DNA of 23,137 nt from CAZIOH01 sp964540815 (GCA_964540815.1 CAZIOH010000104.1:1-23137); one strand, 5' to 3'. Shown: positions 8,213 to 16,023, numbered from the stretch's first letter. Notes: generated from the sequence alone by a model not told the origin. A program made the numbers and translations.

Positions 8213-8734
8213 GTGACGCCGTCGTCCTCCACATCAACGTCCACATCCGACCGCCGCGCGGGGGACCGGTGGACGCCGATCGTCGCGCTCGCGGCGGTCC
8301 TCGGAACCGTGGCGGCGGCCGCGGGCGGGTGCGCGAAATCACCGACCGCCATCGACATCACGGTGTCGGCCGACCCGACCGTCCCCGCCGTGGCCATCCT
8401 GCAGGTGACCATGGTTCAGCCCGCCAACCCCGCCGGGGCGACGATGGGCCTCTTTCGCTCGCTGCTGCCCGACACCGATGCCAGCGCCGAGCCCTTCCAG
8501 TTTCCCGCCCACGTGACCTTCGGGGCACCGGCGGCAGAGAACGGCGAGGCCGACCTGACCGTGGAGGCCATCGACTACCTCGGCACCCAGCAGGTGTTCG
8601 CCTCGGGCACGGCCGCCACCACCATCCGGCGCGAGAGCACGGTGGGGGCCAGCGTCCTGCTGCATCCGGTGGCCGTGGCCCCGCCCACCGGCTCCGATGC
8701 CGGCGCCCGCGACTCCGGCCCCGACGCGCCCTGA
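8213..8734 (+). CDS. Small lipoprotein of unknown function
   Basis: 173 aa from GTG 8213, chosen for the upstream TAGATT and because translation then starts just ahead of the signal sequence. Ser/Thr-rich residues 3-12 precede a signal (WTPIVALAAVLGTVAAAAGGC) with lipobox cysteine C40. The mature part (about 41-165) alternates hydrophobic and polar residues like a beta-sandwich (IDITVSADPTVPAVAILQVT, EADLTVEAIDYLGTQQVFAS). It ends in an Asp/Pro/Gly-rich tail. No family recognised. It lies 28 nt after the previous gene. Confidence 0.75.
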   Translation: MTPSSSTSTSTSDRRAGDRWTPIVALAAVLGTVAAAAGGCAKSPTAIDITVSADPTVPAVAILQVTMVQPANPAGATMGLFRSLLPDTDASAEPFQFPAHVTFGAPAAENGEADLTVEAIDYLGTQQVFASGTAATTIRRESTVGASVLLHPVAVAPPTGSDAGARDSGPDAP

Positions 8735-8770
8735 CCCGGAATTGCTCCAGGACTCGGACCCCGGGCTCAG
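8731..8770. terminator. Possible bidirectional terminator between convergent genes
   Basis: CTGACCCGG (8731-8739) can pair with CCGGGCTCAG (8761-8770) with one bulged base and a 21-nt loop. It spans the junction of the lipoprotein and the GGDEF genes and overlaps both stop codons. No T tract, so low confidence. Confidence 0.25.
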
Positions 8771-11040
8771 GCCAGGCGGGCGGCCCTGGGGCGCTTCACC
8801 GAACGCGCCTTCTCGCCGCCAGCGGCCGCCCCGGTGGGGGGAAGCGCCTTGGTCGAGACCGGATCCCCGTGGCAGACGGTGCGATCGCGCCCGCCGTGCT
8901 TGGCGGCGTAGAGGGCCAGATCCGCGCGCGCGATGATCTCGGCCTTGGTGCCCGCGTCCTCGGGATAGCTCGCGACACCGAGGGAGAGCGTGGCCTTGAA
9001 CGGGCCCTTCGCGGACTGGAAGCTCTGCTCGCCGACCTCGACCCGGATGCGCTCGGCCAGGTTGCGCGCGCCCACCCGGTCGGTCGCCTCGAGGACGATC
9101 GCGAACTCCTCGCCGCCGTAGCGGGCCACGATGTCGATCTTGCGCGCGCTCGCCCCGAGGATGAGGGCGATCCGCCGCAGGACCTCGTCGCCGGTGGGGT
9201 GGCCGTAGGTGTCGTTGATCTTCTTGAAGTGATCGATGTCGGTCAGGATCATCGACACCGGGAACTGGTGGCGATCCGCCCGCCCGAGCATGCTGGCGAA
9301 CCGCTCCTGGAACGTGCGGTGGTTGACGAGCCCGGTCAGGCCGTCGGTGGTGGCCTGCTCCTCGACGATCTGGTACATGCGGGCGTTCTGCAGCGAGATC
9401 GCCACCTGGTTGGCGATGACCCCGAGCATCTCGCGCCGGTCGCCGGGGAAGGCCCCCGGCCGCTTGGCGGCCACGGTGAACGTCCCGATGACCTCGTCCT
9501 TGACCAGCAGGGGAAGCACGAACAGCGAGTCGCCGAGGATGCGCATGGGGGCGGAGAACACCGGCACGTCCCGCTCGCGCCACTCGCCACCGGCCGGCAG
9601 CGCGTGCTTGTTCTTGACCACCATCGCCACGATGGAGCCGGGATCGCGGTGGCTGGTGCCCTCGAGGCCCTCGGCCCACTCGCCCACCGCGCGGCGCAGG
9701 GTGTGGGTGCCCTGGCGCGGGTCGAAGGTGGCGATGGCCGCGAAGTCGAAGTCGCAGATGCCGCGCGCGCCCGCGATGGCGGCGTCGTACACCTGGTCGA
9801 GCGTGAGGGCCCGGTTGAGCTCGGCCGAGGCGCGGTAGATGCGCTCGTGCGCGTGCTTGCTGCGCTCGACCGCCTGGAACACCCGCTCCGACTGCACCAC
9901 CCGCATGACCTGCCGCCCGGCGTTGCTCAGGGTCTCGGCGTCGGCCGGGGTGAAGGCCCGATCGATGCAGCGGTCGGCGACCAGCACGCCGCGCGCGTTC
10001 CGCCCCTCGGCCACCGGGACCCCGATGAAGGACGACACCTCGGTGGGCCCGAGGTAGTAGGGCAGGAGCGAGCCGCGCGGTGCCTCGAGGATCACCGGCC
10101 GGCCGTCCTTGAGGATGGCGCCGAGGGCCCCGGTGCGCGCCGGGATCGGGGCCTCGGACACGTTGGTGAGATCGGTGCAGAGCTCCTTGACCTTGAGGCG
10201 CTCCCCGGTCTCGTCCAGCCACAGGAGCGCGACGGTCTGCAGCTCGAGGGCGCGCTTGAGCAGATCCAGCGTGTCGAAGAGCTGCTGGCGGATGGTCTCG
10301 ACCGAGCCCTGCGAGATCTTCGTCTCCTCTTCCTCGCGCGTGCGCACGCGCCGCTCGGACGAGAGCGCGGTGGTGATCAGGCGAAACTCGCGCGCCTCCT
10401 CATGCATGGACGCGACCTCGTCCTCGAGGCGCCGCCGGTGCTCGCGGCGCTGGCGGGCCACCTCGGCGTGCAGGAACACGATGTTGAGCAGCGCGAAGAT
10501 CAGGATGAAGCCCGCGTGCTCGGGGAACGAGGCTCCGGCCGAGATCCCGGGGTCGAGGGCCACGTGCGGCGAGAACGACAGCACCGCCTCGAAGCCGATC
10601 GCCGCCAGCGCCAGCGGCAGGCCAACCACCAGCCGGTGGAAGGTCACGAGGAAGCTCACGACCGCGTAGACCAGCGGATACACCGGCGAGGCCACCCCGC
10701 CCGAGATCGCGAGGACCACGTACACCGCGGTCAGGAGCAGGAAGGCCAGCTCCGCGTCCCACAGCGCCTCCCGCCGCGGGTTGCGGCGCCGCTCGCTGGT
10801 CCGGACGCGCGCCGCCAGCTTGACCCCGAGCACCACCGTCAGGACCGCCAGCGCCACCGCGTGCTTCAACTCGGCGCCCGGCGCGCGAAGATCCGGAAAC
10901 CAGCCCCTCCACAGGAGCGCGACGAAGGCGACCGACACCCCGAACCCGAGGCCCGACCGGGTGACCCGCCGCAGCGCGAAGAGGACGCGGGTCCCGAGCC
11001 GCGGTCGCCCCAGCCCCGGACCGAGCCCGCGCAGGCTCAC
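8767..11040 (-). CDS. Membrane GAF-GAF-GGDEF diguanylate cyclase
   Basis: 757 aa. About six hydrophobic segments lie in residues 28-195 (an MASE-like membrane sensor), then a charged coiled-coil (192-245), two GAF-like domains (about 245-390 and 405-555), and a GGDEF domain (560-725). The active-site motif is intact: RYGGEEF (640-646), with the metal-binding DIDHFKKIND (601-610) and GVASYPEDAG (688-697). An RxxD inhibitory site (R633-D636) sits exactly 5 residues before GGEEF, so product feedback is expected. It should make c-di-GMP from two GTP in response to a membrane or small-ligand signal. Its GTG start overlaps the stop of the FtsB-like gene by 4 nt (GTGA), implying translational coupling. 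The last ~30 residues are basic and probably disordered. Confidence 0.95.
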   Translation of the reverse strand: MSLRGLGPGLGRPRLGTRVLFALRRVTRSGLGFGVSVAFVALLWRGWFPDLRAPGAELKHAVALAVLTVVLGVKLAARVRTSERRRNPRREALWDAELAFLLLTAVYVVLAISGGVASPVYPLVYAVVSFLVTFHRLVVGLPLALAAIGFEAVLSFSPHVALDPGISAGASFPEHAGFILIFALLNIVFLHAEVARQRREHRRRLEDEVASMHEEAREFRLITTALSSERRVRTREEEETKISQGSVETIRQQLFDTLDLLKRALELQTVALLWLDETGERLKVKELCTDLTNVSEAPIPARTGALGAILKDGRPVILEAPRGSLLPYYLGPTEVSSFIGVPVAEGRNARGVLVADRCIDRAFTPADAETLSNAGRQVMRVVQSERVFQAVERSKHAHERIYRASAELNRALTLDQVYDAAIAGARGICDFDFAAIATFDPRQGTHTLRRAVGEWAEGLEGTSHRDPGSIVAMVVKNKHALPAGGEWRERDVPVFSAPMRILGDSLFVLPLLVKDEVIGTFTVAAKRPGAFPGDRREMLGVIANQVAISLQNARMYQIVEEQATTDGLTGLVNHRTFQERFASMLGRADRHQFPVSMILTDIDHFKKINDTYGHPTGDEVLRRIALILGASARKIDIVARYGGEEFAIVLEATDRVGARNLAERIRVEVGEQSFQSAKGPFKATLSLGVASYPEDAGTKAEIIARADLALYAAKHGGRDRTVCHGDPVSTKALPPTGAAAGGEKARSVKRPRAARLA

Positions 11041-11450
11041 CGCGGCCTCGTCGATGGCGGCGGCGGGTGCCCGGTCGAGCCGCCCGCACGCCCGGAACGC
11101 CCAGACTCGGCCGCGTGGCCCAGGTCTCCGAGCCGCGCCGCCGCCCCGCCCGGGGCCGGCGACAGGTCGACGATGATCTCGCCCGGCCTCACCCAGCCGA
11201 GCTCGGTGCGGGCCACCCGCTCGATGGCCTCGGGATCGTCGCGCAACGCCTCGGCCTCACGCTCGAGCCGCTGGTTCTCGGCGGCGAGTGCGGCATTGTG
11301 CGCGCGCAAGGTCGCGAGCTCCTGGCGCAGCTGCAACGTGCGCGCCAGACCAGAGCGCGCGTAGACGTGATACGGCACGTAGCCGAGGGCACCCGCCACC
11401 AGCACGGCGGCGATTCCCCGGCCGAGCCAGGTTCTGGTGCTGCGGCGCAT
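11037..11450 (-). CDS. FtsB/DivIC-like septum formation initiator protein
   Basis: 137 aa from ATG 11450. One transmembrane helix (GIAAVLVAGALGYVPYHVY, 12-30) is followed by a coiled coil (36-72: QELATLRAHNAALAAENQRL) and the family's terminal motif REELGLVRPGE, here RTELGWVRPGEIIV (81-94). This is the FtsB/DivIC (septum formation initiator) layout: a bitopic divisome protein pairing through its coiled coil with FtsL and FtsQ. Residues 95-137 are a Pro/Gly-rich tail that most FtsB proteins lack. It overlaps the diguanylate cyclase gene by 4 nt. An in-frame extension to 11531 is possible but lies upstream of the predicted promoter. Confidence 0.88.
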   Translation of the reverse strand: MRRSTRTWLGRGIAAVLVAGALGYVPYHVYARSGLARTLQLRQELATLRAHNAALAAENQRLEREAEALRDDPEAIERVARTELGWVRPGEIIVDLSPAPGGAAARLGDLGHAAESGRSGRAGGSTGHPPPPSTRPR

Positions 11451-11470
11451 GCGCAAGGAGGCCACGAAGC

Positions 11471-11499
11471 AGTATCCGGGTGTCTGCTCCCGCGAGCAA
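11471..11499 (-). promoter_or_regulatory. Candidate promoter of the FtsB-like/diguanylate cyclase operon
   Basis: On the minus strand TTGCTC (11499-11494), 17-nt spacer, GATACT (11476-11471). The start ATG 11450 lies 20 nt beyond the -10. Moderate match. Confidence 0.35.
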
Positions 11500-11538
11500 T
11501 TTTTCGCACCGTCGGGGTCCTCCGGGTCCAAATACCGT

Positions 11539-11601
11539 CCTCGTCCTCGTCGCCGTCCTCGTTCCCGCTACCCGATTGGACGAGGACGGACGAGGACGAG
11601 G
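11539..11601. terminator. Long CGTCCT/GACGAG hairpin between PLD-like and FtsB-like genes
   Basis: Left arm 11539-11562 (CCTCGTCCTCGTC, bulge GC, CGTCCTCGT) pairs with right arm 11580-11601 to give a 22-bp stem with a 2-nt bulge and a 17-nt loop. In the collapsed assembly it begins directly after the TAG stop of the PLD-like gene (minus strand) and lies upstream of the FtsB-like promoter. It probably acts as a terminator or RNA-stabilising hairpin, or belongs to a dispersed repeat family. Confidence 0.5.
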
Positions 11602-11655
11602 CTAGGGCCCGGACTTCCGGCTCGACTTCCCATCGAGAGGAGCTGGGCATATCTC
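11601..11655. repeat. 55-bp direct repeat, copy 1 (left of N gap)
   Basis: Identical base for base to 11756-11810. It ends exactly where the Ns begin. On the minus strand it encodes the last residues and the TAG stop of the PLD-like gene. The placement indicates a duplicated contig end rather than a true repeat. Confidence 0.95.
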
Positions 11656-11755
11656 NNNNNNNNNNNNNNNNNNNNNNNNNNNNNNNNNNNNNNNNNNNNN
11701 NNNNNNNNNNNNNNNNNNNNNNNNNNNNNNNNNNNNNNNNNNNNNNNNNNNNNNN
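11656..11755. other. Scaffold gap of 100 N
   Basis: Exactly 100 unknown bases, the conventional placeholder for a gap of unknown size. The flanking 55-bp duplication suggests the true distance is negative, i.e. the contigs overlap. No gene needs to be assumed inside. Confidence 0.97.
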
Positions 11756-11810
11756 GCTAGGGCCCGGACTTCCGGCTCGACTTCCCATCGAGAGGAGCTG
11801 GGCATATCTC
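11756..11810. repeat. 55-bp direct repeat, copy 2 (right of N gap)
   Basis: Starts at the first base after the Ns and matches 11601-11655 over all 55 positions. It contains the 3' end of the PLD-like gene. Confidence 0.95.
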
Positions 11811-12431
11811 TCGCAGACGACACCCCCGACAGCCCGCCCCCCGCCACACCCCGTCGAACAGGGCCTGCACCTCGTCGAGCAGCACGTCGTCGCCGGTCAC
11901 CACGCCGAGCTCGAAGTTGCGGCGCCCCGCGCCCTTGGCTCCGAGCCCCGCCCCGGTCCAGTTGGCGCTGCCGAGATAGACCATGGCGCCATCGACGACC
12001 ACGGCCTTGAAGTGCACCCGCGGGCAAAGCCGCATCTCGAGCCCGCGCGACCCATCGGCGCCGCGGCTGGCCATCAGCCCGGGATGGTTCCCGAGCTCGG
12101 CCCGGAACCGCCGCGAAGGCGGCCCTCCGTGCAAGATGCGCAGCTCCACCCCGCGGGCGACCAGCTCGGCGAACACCCCGATCACCGAGCGGTAGCTCTG
12201 CCGGCTCGCGGTGCGGGCCCGCCCCGGGACGGCCCGTCCATCCTCGACCATCAGCTCCTTGAGGTTGGCCGTGGAGATCCAGACGCTGCGGGCGGCCTGC
12301 ATGACCGCCCGGACCACGGTCTCGTAGTGGCCGCGACCCGACAGGAGACGCAGCTCGACGGCGCGCGCCTGGCCGGAAAAATCGAAAATCACGGACACCC
12401 CATCGGCGCCATTCTGACACCACGGTCGCAT
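11757..12431 (-). CDS. Phospholipase D-like (HKD motif) protein with C-terminal Cys cluster
   Basis: 224 aa from ATG 12431 (gggcga upstream); GTG 12398 is an equally possible start and would avoid the divergent kinase promoter. The N-terminal half has the PLD-fold opening (RGHYETVVRAVMQAARSVWI, 33-52). The catalytic HxKx4Dx6GSxN motif is complete: H140, K142, D147, GSAN 154-157. A single HKD motif implies homodimerisation, as in Nuc-type nucleases and small PLD proteins; substrate (DNA, RNA or lipid) cannot be told. The C-terminus has three cysteines (C201, C204, C210 in CRGCRLREICPAPLD), a possible metal site. The stop lies within the 55-bp gap-flanking sequence, so the 3' end is safe only if the two contigs truly overlap. 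Confidence 0.85.
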   Translation of the reverse strand: MRPWCQNGADGVSVIFDFSGQARAVELRLLSGRGHYETVVRAVMQAARSVWISTANLKELMVEDGRAVPGRARTASRQSYRSVIGVFAELVARGVELRILHGGPPSRRFRAELGNHPGLMASRGADGSRGLEMRLCPRVHFKAVVVDGAMVYLGSANWTGAGLGAKGAGRRNFELGVVTGDDVLLDEVQALFDGVWRGAGCRGCRLREICPAPLDGKSSRKSGP

Positions 12432-12436
12432 ACAAT
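12431..12436 (+). promoter_or_regulatory. -10 hexamer TACAAT of the hybrid kinase gene
   Basis: TACAAT (5 of 6 matches to TATAAT) ends 8 nt before GTG 12445, predicting a nearly leaderless transcript. No -35 is recognised at the right spacing. Confidence 0.4.
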
Positions 12437-12444
12437 CGTCGCCC

Positions 12445-14511
12445 GTGGATACCCCGTGGGATGAAGCGCGTGTGGCGCGGCTCGGGACCGCCTTGGTGGC
12501 GGCCGGGAACAGCGCGCGCATCGGCCTCGTGGTGGTGCGCCGCGAGCTGCCCGAATCCCGCATCGTCTACGTGAGCGACGCCGGCGCGCACATCCTCGGG
12601 CACCCGCGCGAGGACATCATCGACCGGCCGGCGCGCTCGTTCCTGACCGCCGACGAGCAGCGCCTCTACCAGCCCATGCCTGGCAGCAGCGTGACGAGCC
12701 CGGTGCGCTCGCAGGCCTTCGAGACCAGCCTGGTCACCGCCGACGGACGCACGGTGCGCTGCGAGGTGACCATGGCCCCCATCGAGTTCGAGGGCGAGCC
12801 GCTGCTGGTGGTCTTCTTCCAGGACGTGAGCGAGCGACTGCGCGCCACCGAGGCCCTGCGCCAGTCGGAGGAGCGCTTCCGGGCGCTGATCGAGCACGCG
12901 CCGGACGCGATCTGGGTCAACGACGGGAAGAAGCTGCTCTACGTCAACAGCGCGAGCGTGCGCATGCTCGGCTACGACAGCATCGACGAGCTCCTGACCC
13001 GATCCGCGTTCGACATCATCCACCCGGCCGACCACGACTCCCTGCGCGAGCGCATCCGCGCCATCATCACCGGGAACGAGACCCTGCCGCCCAAGGAGTA
13101 CCGGACGGTGCGCAAGGACGGCAGCGTGTTCACCACCGAGGTCCAGACGCTGGCCGTCGAGTGGCAGGACGGCAAGGTGATCCTGGGCTTCGCGCGGGAC
13201 GTGACCGCGCGCAAGGAGCTCGAGGCCAAGATGGGCCGGGCCGATCGCCTGGCGGCCCTGGGCACCTTGCTGGCAGGCATCGCGCACGAGATGAACAACC
13301 CGCTCGCCTACGTCCTGCTCGGGATCGAGAAGGCCCGCACCGAGCTCGAGCGCGAGGCGGCCGGATCGCCCGGGCGAGACGTCATGCGCGAGATCCTCCG
13401 CAACGTGCAGCAGGGCGCCGAGCGGGTGGCGGGGATCGTGCGCCAGCTGCGCGCCACCGCGCGTCCCGAGGGGTCGGGGCAGACGGAGGTCGATCTGAAG
13501 GCCGTGCTCGGCTCGGCCCTGTGCGTGACCGGCAACGAGATCCGCCACCGGGCCGAGCTGGTGACCTCGTTCGCGGACGACGTGCCGGCCATCGAGGGTG
13601 ACCCCCAGCGCCTGGAACAGGTCTTCCTCAACCTCCTGGTCAACGCCACCCACGCCTTGCCGGAGGGACGCCCGGGCAACCGGATCACGGTGTCCCTGTC
13701 GACCGAAGCGCGCCCGGAGAAGGCCGCCGTGATCACCGTGGAGGACAACGGCGCCGGCATCACCCCCGAGATCTTGCCGCGGATCTTCGACCCTTTCTTC
13801 ACGACCAAGCCGGTGGGGGTCGGGACGGGGCTCGGGCTGTCGATCTGCCACAGCATCGTCGCCGCCCACCGCGGGAACATCGAGGTCGAGAGCGTGCCGA
13901 ATGTCCGGACGGTCTTCCGGGTGCGGTTGCCGCTCGAGCCCGCGGCGGCGATCGCGGCCGCCGGGCGCGGGCTCACCCCTTCCCCGGCGCACGACGGGCA
14001 AGGGGCGGCCATGCCGCCGGCTGTGCCGCGCTCGGCTGGCGATCGCATCGACCGGGTGGACGGCGGGCCGGGCGTGCCAGGCCTGCGCCTGCCCGGCCCG
14101 CACGACGTCGATCGCGGTTCGCACCGGCTCGCGCCGAGCGACGGGCCCCACCGCAAGCGCATCTTGATCATCGACGACGAGCCCTCGCTGGCGGATCTGA
14201 TCCAGCGCCTGCTGCAGGAGCGGTGTCAGCCCGAGGTGGCTCCCTCCGGGCGGCGCGCCCTGCAGATCGTGGCGGAGCGAGGCGCGGAGTTCTTCGACGT
14301 CATCCTGTGCGACCTGATGATGCCCGGAATGACGGGCATGGACCTGTACGGGGCGGTGGCGCGGCAGTGGCCTGGGCTCGAGCGACGCTTCATCTTCATG
14401 ACCGGGGGCGCCTTCACGGCCACCGCCGCGGACTTCCTGTCCCTCGTCCGGGTCCCGTGCATCGACAAGCCCTTCGACGTGGCCACGCTGCGCGCGGCGG
14501 TGGAGGGCTGA
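12445..14511 (+). CDS. PAS-PAS hybrid histidine kinase with C-terminal receiver domain
   Basis: 688 aa, no transmembrane segment seen, so probably cytoplasmic. Two PAS domains (about 20-130 and 140-258) are followed by a HisKA dimerisation helix with the phosphoacceptor H281 (GIAHEMNNPLAYVL) and an HATPase_c domain: N400 in the N box (NLLVNATHAL), DNGAG (434-438), FDPFFTTK (448-455), GTGLGLSIC (460-468). A Pro/Gly/Ala-rich linker (500-570) leads to a receiver domain with the acidic pair DDE (577-579), phosphoacceptor D623 (LCDLMMPG), T653 and K675. It should phosphorylate itself and its own receiver. No separate regulator is nearby, so the output is unknown. GTG start; no Shine-Dalgarno. Confidence 0.94.
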   Translation: MDTPWDEARVARLGTALVAAGNSARIGLVVVRRELPESRIVYVSDAGAHILGHPREDIIDRPARSFLTADEQRLYQPMPGSSVTSPVRSQAFETSLVTADGRTVRCEVTMAPIEFEGEPLLVVFFQDVSERLRATEALRQSEERFRALIEHAPDAIWVNDGKKLLYVNSASVRMLGYDSIDELLTRSAFDIIHPADHDSLRERIRAIITGNETLPPKEYRTVRKDGSVFTTEVQTLAVEWQDGKVILGFARDVTARKELEAKMGRADRLAALGTLLAGIAHEMNNPLAYVLLGIEKARTELEREAAGSPGRDVMREILRNVQQGAERVAGIVRQLRATARPEGSGQTEVDLKAVLGSALCVTGNEIRHRAELVTSFADDVPAIEGDPQRLEQVFLNLLVNATHALPEGRPGNRITVSLSTEARPEKAAVITVEDNGAGITPEILPRIFDPFFTTKPVGVGTGLGLSICHSIVAAHRGNIEVESVPNVRTVFRVRLPLEPAAAIAAAGRGLTPSPAHDGQGAAMPPAVPRSAGDRIDRVDGGPGVPGLRLPGPHDVDRGSHRLAPSDGPHRKRILIIDDEPSLADLIQRLLQERCQPEVAPSGRRALQIVAERGAEFFDVILCDLMMPGMTGMDLYGAVARQWPGLERRFIFMTGGAFTATAADFLSLVRVPCIDKPFDVATLRAAVEG

Positions 14512-14552
14512 AAAGCGACCACCGGCTCTTGGCGACATGACACACTTGCCGG

Positions 14553-15986
14553 ATGGATCTGTTCTCCCGCGCATCGGCGCGTGACCGGCGTGGCCAGCCC
14601 CTGGCGGAGCGCATGCGCCCCGCGACGCTCTCGGAGTTCGTGGGTCAGGCGCACCTGCTCGGGCCAGGGAAGCTCTTGCGTCGGGCGCTCGAGGGTCGGG
14701 CCCTGCCGTCGCTGATCTTGTGGGGTCCGCCGGGGACGGGCAAGACCACCCTGGCGCGGCTGCTGGCGGGCGAGGTGGGGGCGACCCTGGTGGCCCTGTC
14801 GGCGGTCATGGCCGGCGTGAAGGATCTGCGCGAGGCGGTGGCGGAGGCGACCGTGCGCCGGGATCAGCGGGGAGGGCGGACGGTGCTCTTCATCGACGAG
14901 ATCCACCGCTTCAACAAGGCCCAGCAGGATGCGCTGTTGCCGCACGTCGAGGCCGGGGTGGTGACCCTGATCGGGGCCACCACCGAGAACCCCTCCTTCG
15001 AGGTGAACGCGGCGCTGCTCTCGCGGACCAAGGTGGTCGTGCTCCACGCCCTGACCGAGACCGATCTGCGAGTCCTCATCGACCGAGCGCTCGCCGACCC
15101 GGAGCGGGGCCTCGGGCGCGCGAATCTGGCGGTCGACGAGGAGGCGCGCGCGCTGCTGGCACGCGAGGCGCGGGGGGATGCGCGGCGGGCCCTCGCCACC
15201 CTCGAAGCGGCGGCGGCGGTGGCCACCGAGGAGCTCCCCACCGGGGGCCGGGAGGCACAAGCCGGCGACAGCGAAGGTGACGGCGAAGGCGGCGACGGCG
15301 GCGGCGGCGGCGACGGCCCTGGCGGCGCGACGGCGCAGGTCCGACCTGCCCGGCGGATCATCGACCGGGCGATCATCGAGGAGTCGCTGCAGCGCAAGAC
15401 GCTGCTCTACGACAAGGCTGGCGACGAGCACTACGGGGTGGTGAGCGCGTTCATCAAGAGCCTGCGCGGCAGCGATCCCGACGCGGCGGTGTACTGGATG
15501 ACCCGGATGCTCGAGGCAGGGGAGGATCCCCTGTTCATCCTGCGCCGGATGGTGATCTTCGCCGCCGAGGACGTGGGCCTGGCGGATCCGCGGGCGCTGC
15601 AGGTGGTGGTGGCGGCCCTCGAAGCCTTTCGGTTCGTGGGCATGCCGGAGGGGACCCTGCCCATGACCGAGGCCGCGGTGTTCCTGGCGGTGGCGCCGAA
15701 GAGCAACACCGCGGTCACCACCTCCGCGGCCGCCAAGGCGGACGTCTCGGAGCACGGGGCGCTCGCGGTGCCCTTGCACCTGCGGAACGCCGCCACCCCG
15801 CTCGGGCGCGCGCTCGGGTGGGGCGACCGCTATCAATACCCGCACGACCACCCCGGCCACCACGTGCGCGAGACGTACCTGCCGGAGGCCCTCGCTGGAC
15901 ACCGCTACTACCAGCCGAGCGAGGAGGGCGCCGAGAAGGCCATCGCCGCCCGCCTGCGGACGCTGCGCGGAGAGACCGGCGAGTAA
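14553..15986 (+). CDS. rarA: Replication-associated recombination protein A (AAA+ ATPase)
   Basis: 477 aa; family members are usually about 430-450. Walker A GPPGTGKT (58-65), Walker B VLFIDEIHRF (111-120), sensor-1 region GATTENPSFEVN (141-152) and arginine-finger SRTK (157-160) are intact, and the MgsA C-terminal domain is recognisable (YDKAGDEHYGVVSAFIKSLR, about 286-305; KSNTA). RarA/MgsA acts at stalled replication forks together with SSB. An acidic/Gly-rich insertion (about 231-265: GDSEGDGEGGDGG and following residues) interrupts the region between ATPase lid and tetramerisation domain and accounts for the extra length. It starts 41 nt after the kinase gene. Confidence 0.95.
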   Translation: MDLFSRASARDRRGQPLAERMRPATLSEFVGQAHLLGPGKLLRRALEGRALPSLILWGPPGTGKTTLARLLAGEVGATLVALSAVMAGVKDLREAVAEATVRRDQRGGRTVLFIDEIHRFNKAQQDALLPHVEAGVVTLIGATTENPSFEVNAALLSRTKVVVLHALTETDLRVLIDRALADPERGLGRANLAVDEEARALLAREARGDARRALATLEAAAAVATEELPTGGREAQAGDSEGDGEGGDGGGGGDGPGGATAQVRPARRIIDRAIIEESLQRKTLLYDKAGDEHYGVVSAFIKSLRGSDPDAAVYWMTRMLEAGEDPLFILRRMVIFAAEDVGLADPRALQVVVAALEAFRFVGMPEGTLPMTEAAVFLAVAPKSNTAVTTSAAAKADVSEHGALAVPLHLRNAATPLGRALGWGDRYQYPHDHPGHHVRETYLPEALAGHRYYQPSEEGAEKAIAARLRTLRGETGE

Positions 15987-16023
15987 GGTCGGCCGACGTT
16001 TTCCCCGGCCGATCGGGGTGTGC

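Noticed and set aside
8269..11364. 1031-aa + strand ORF opposite the GGDEF gene
   Set aside because: Largest frame in the window but an antisense shadow; the minus strand has GGEEF and GAF motifs.
11601..11810. 55-bp pair as CRISPR repeats or a mobile-element target duplication
   Set aside because: Only two copies, separated solely by Ns and ending exactly at them; fits a contig-end overlap.
11602..14574. 990-aa - strand ORF that spans the Ns
   Set aside because: Crosses the scaffold gap and lies antisense to the hybrid kinase; its length is an artefact.
14226..15902. 558-aa - strand ORF opposite rarA
   Set aside because: Shadow of rarA; no domains.
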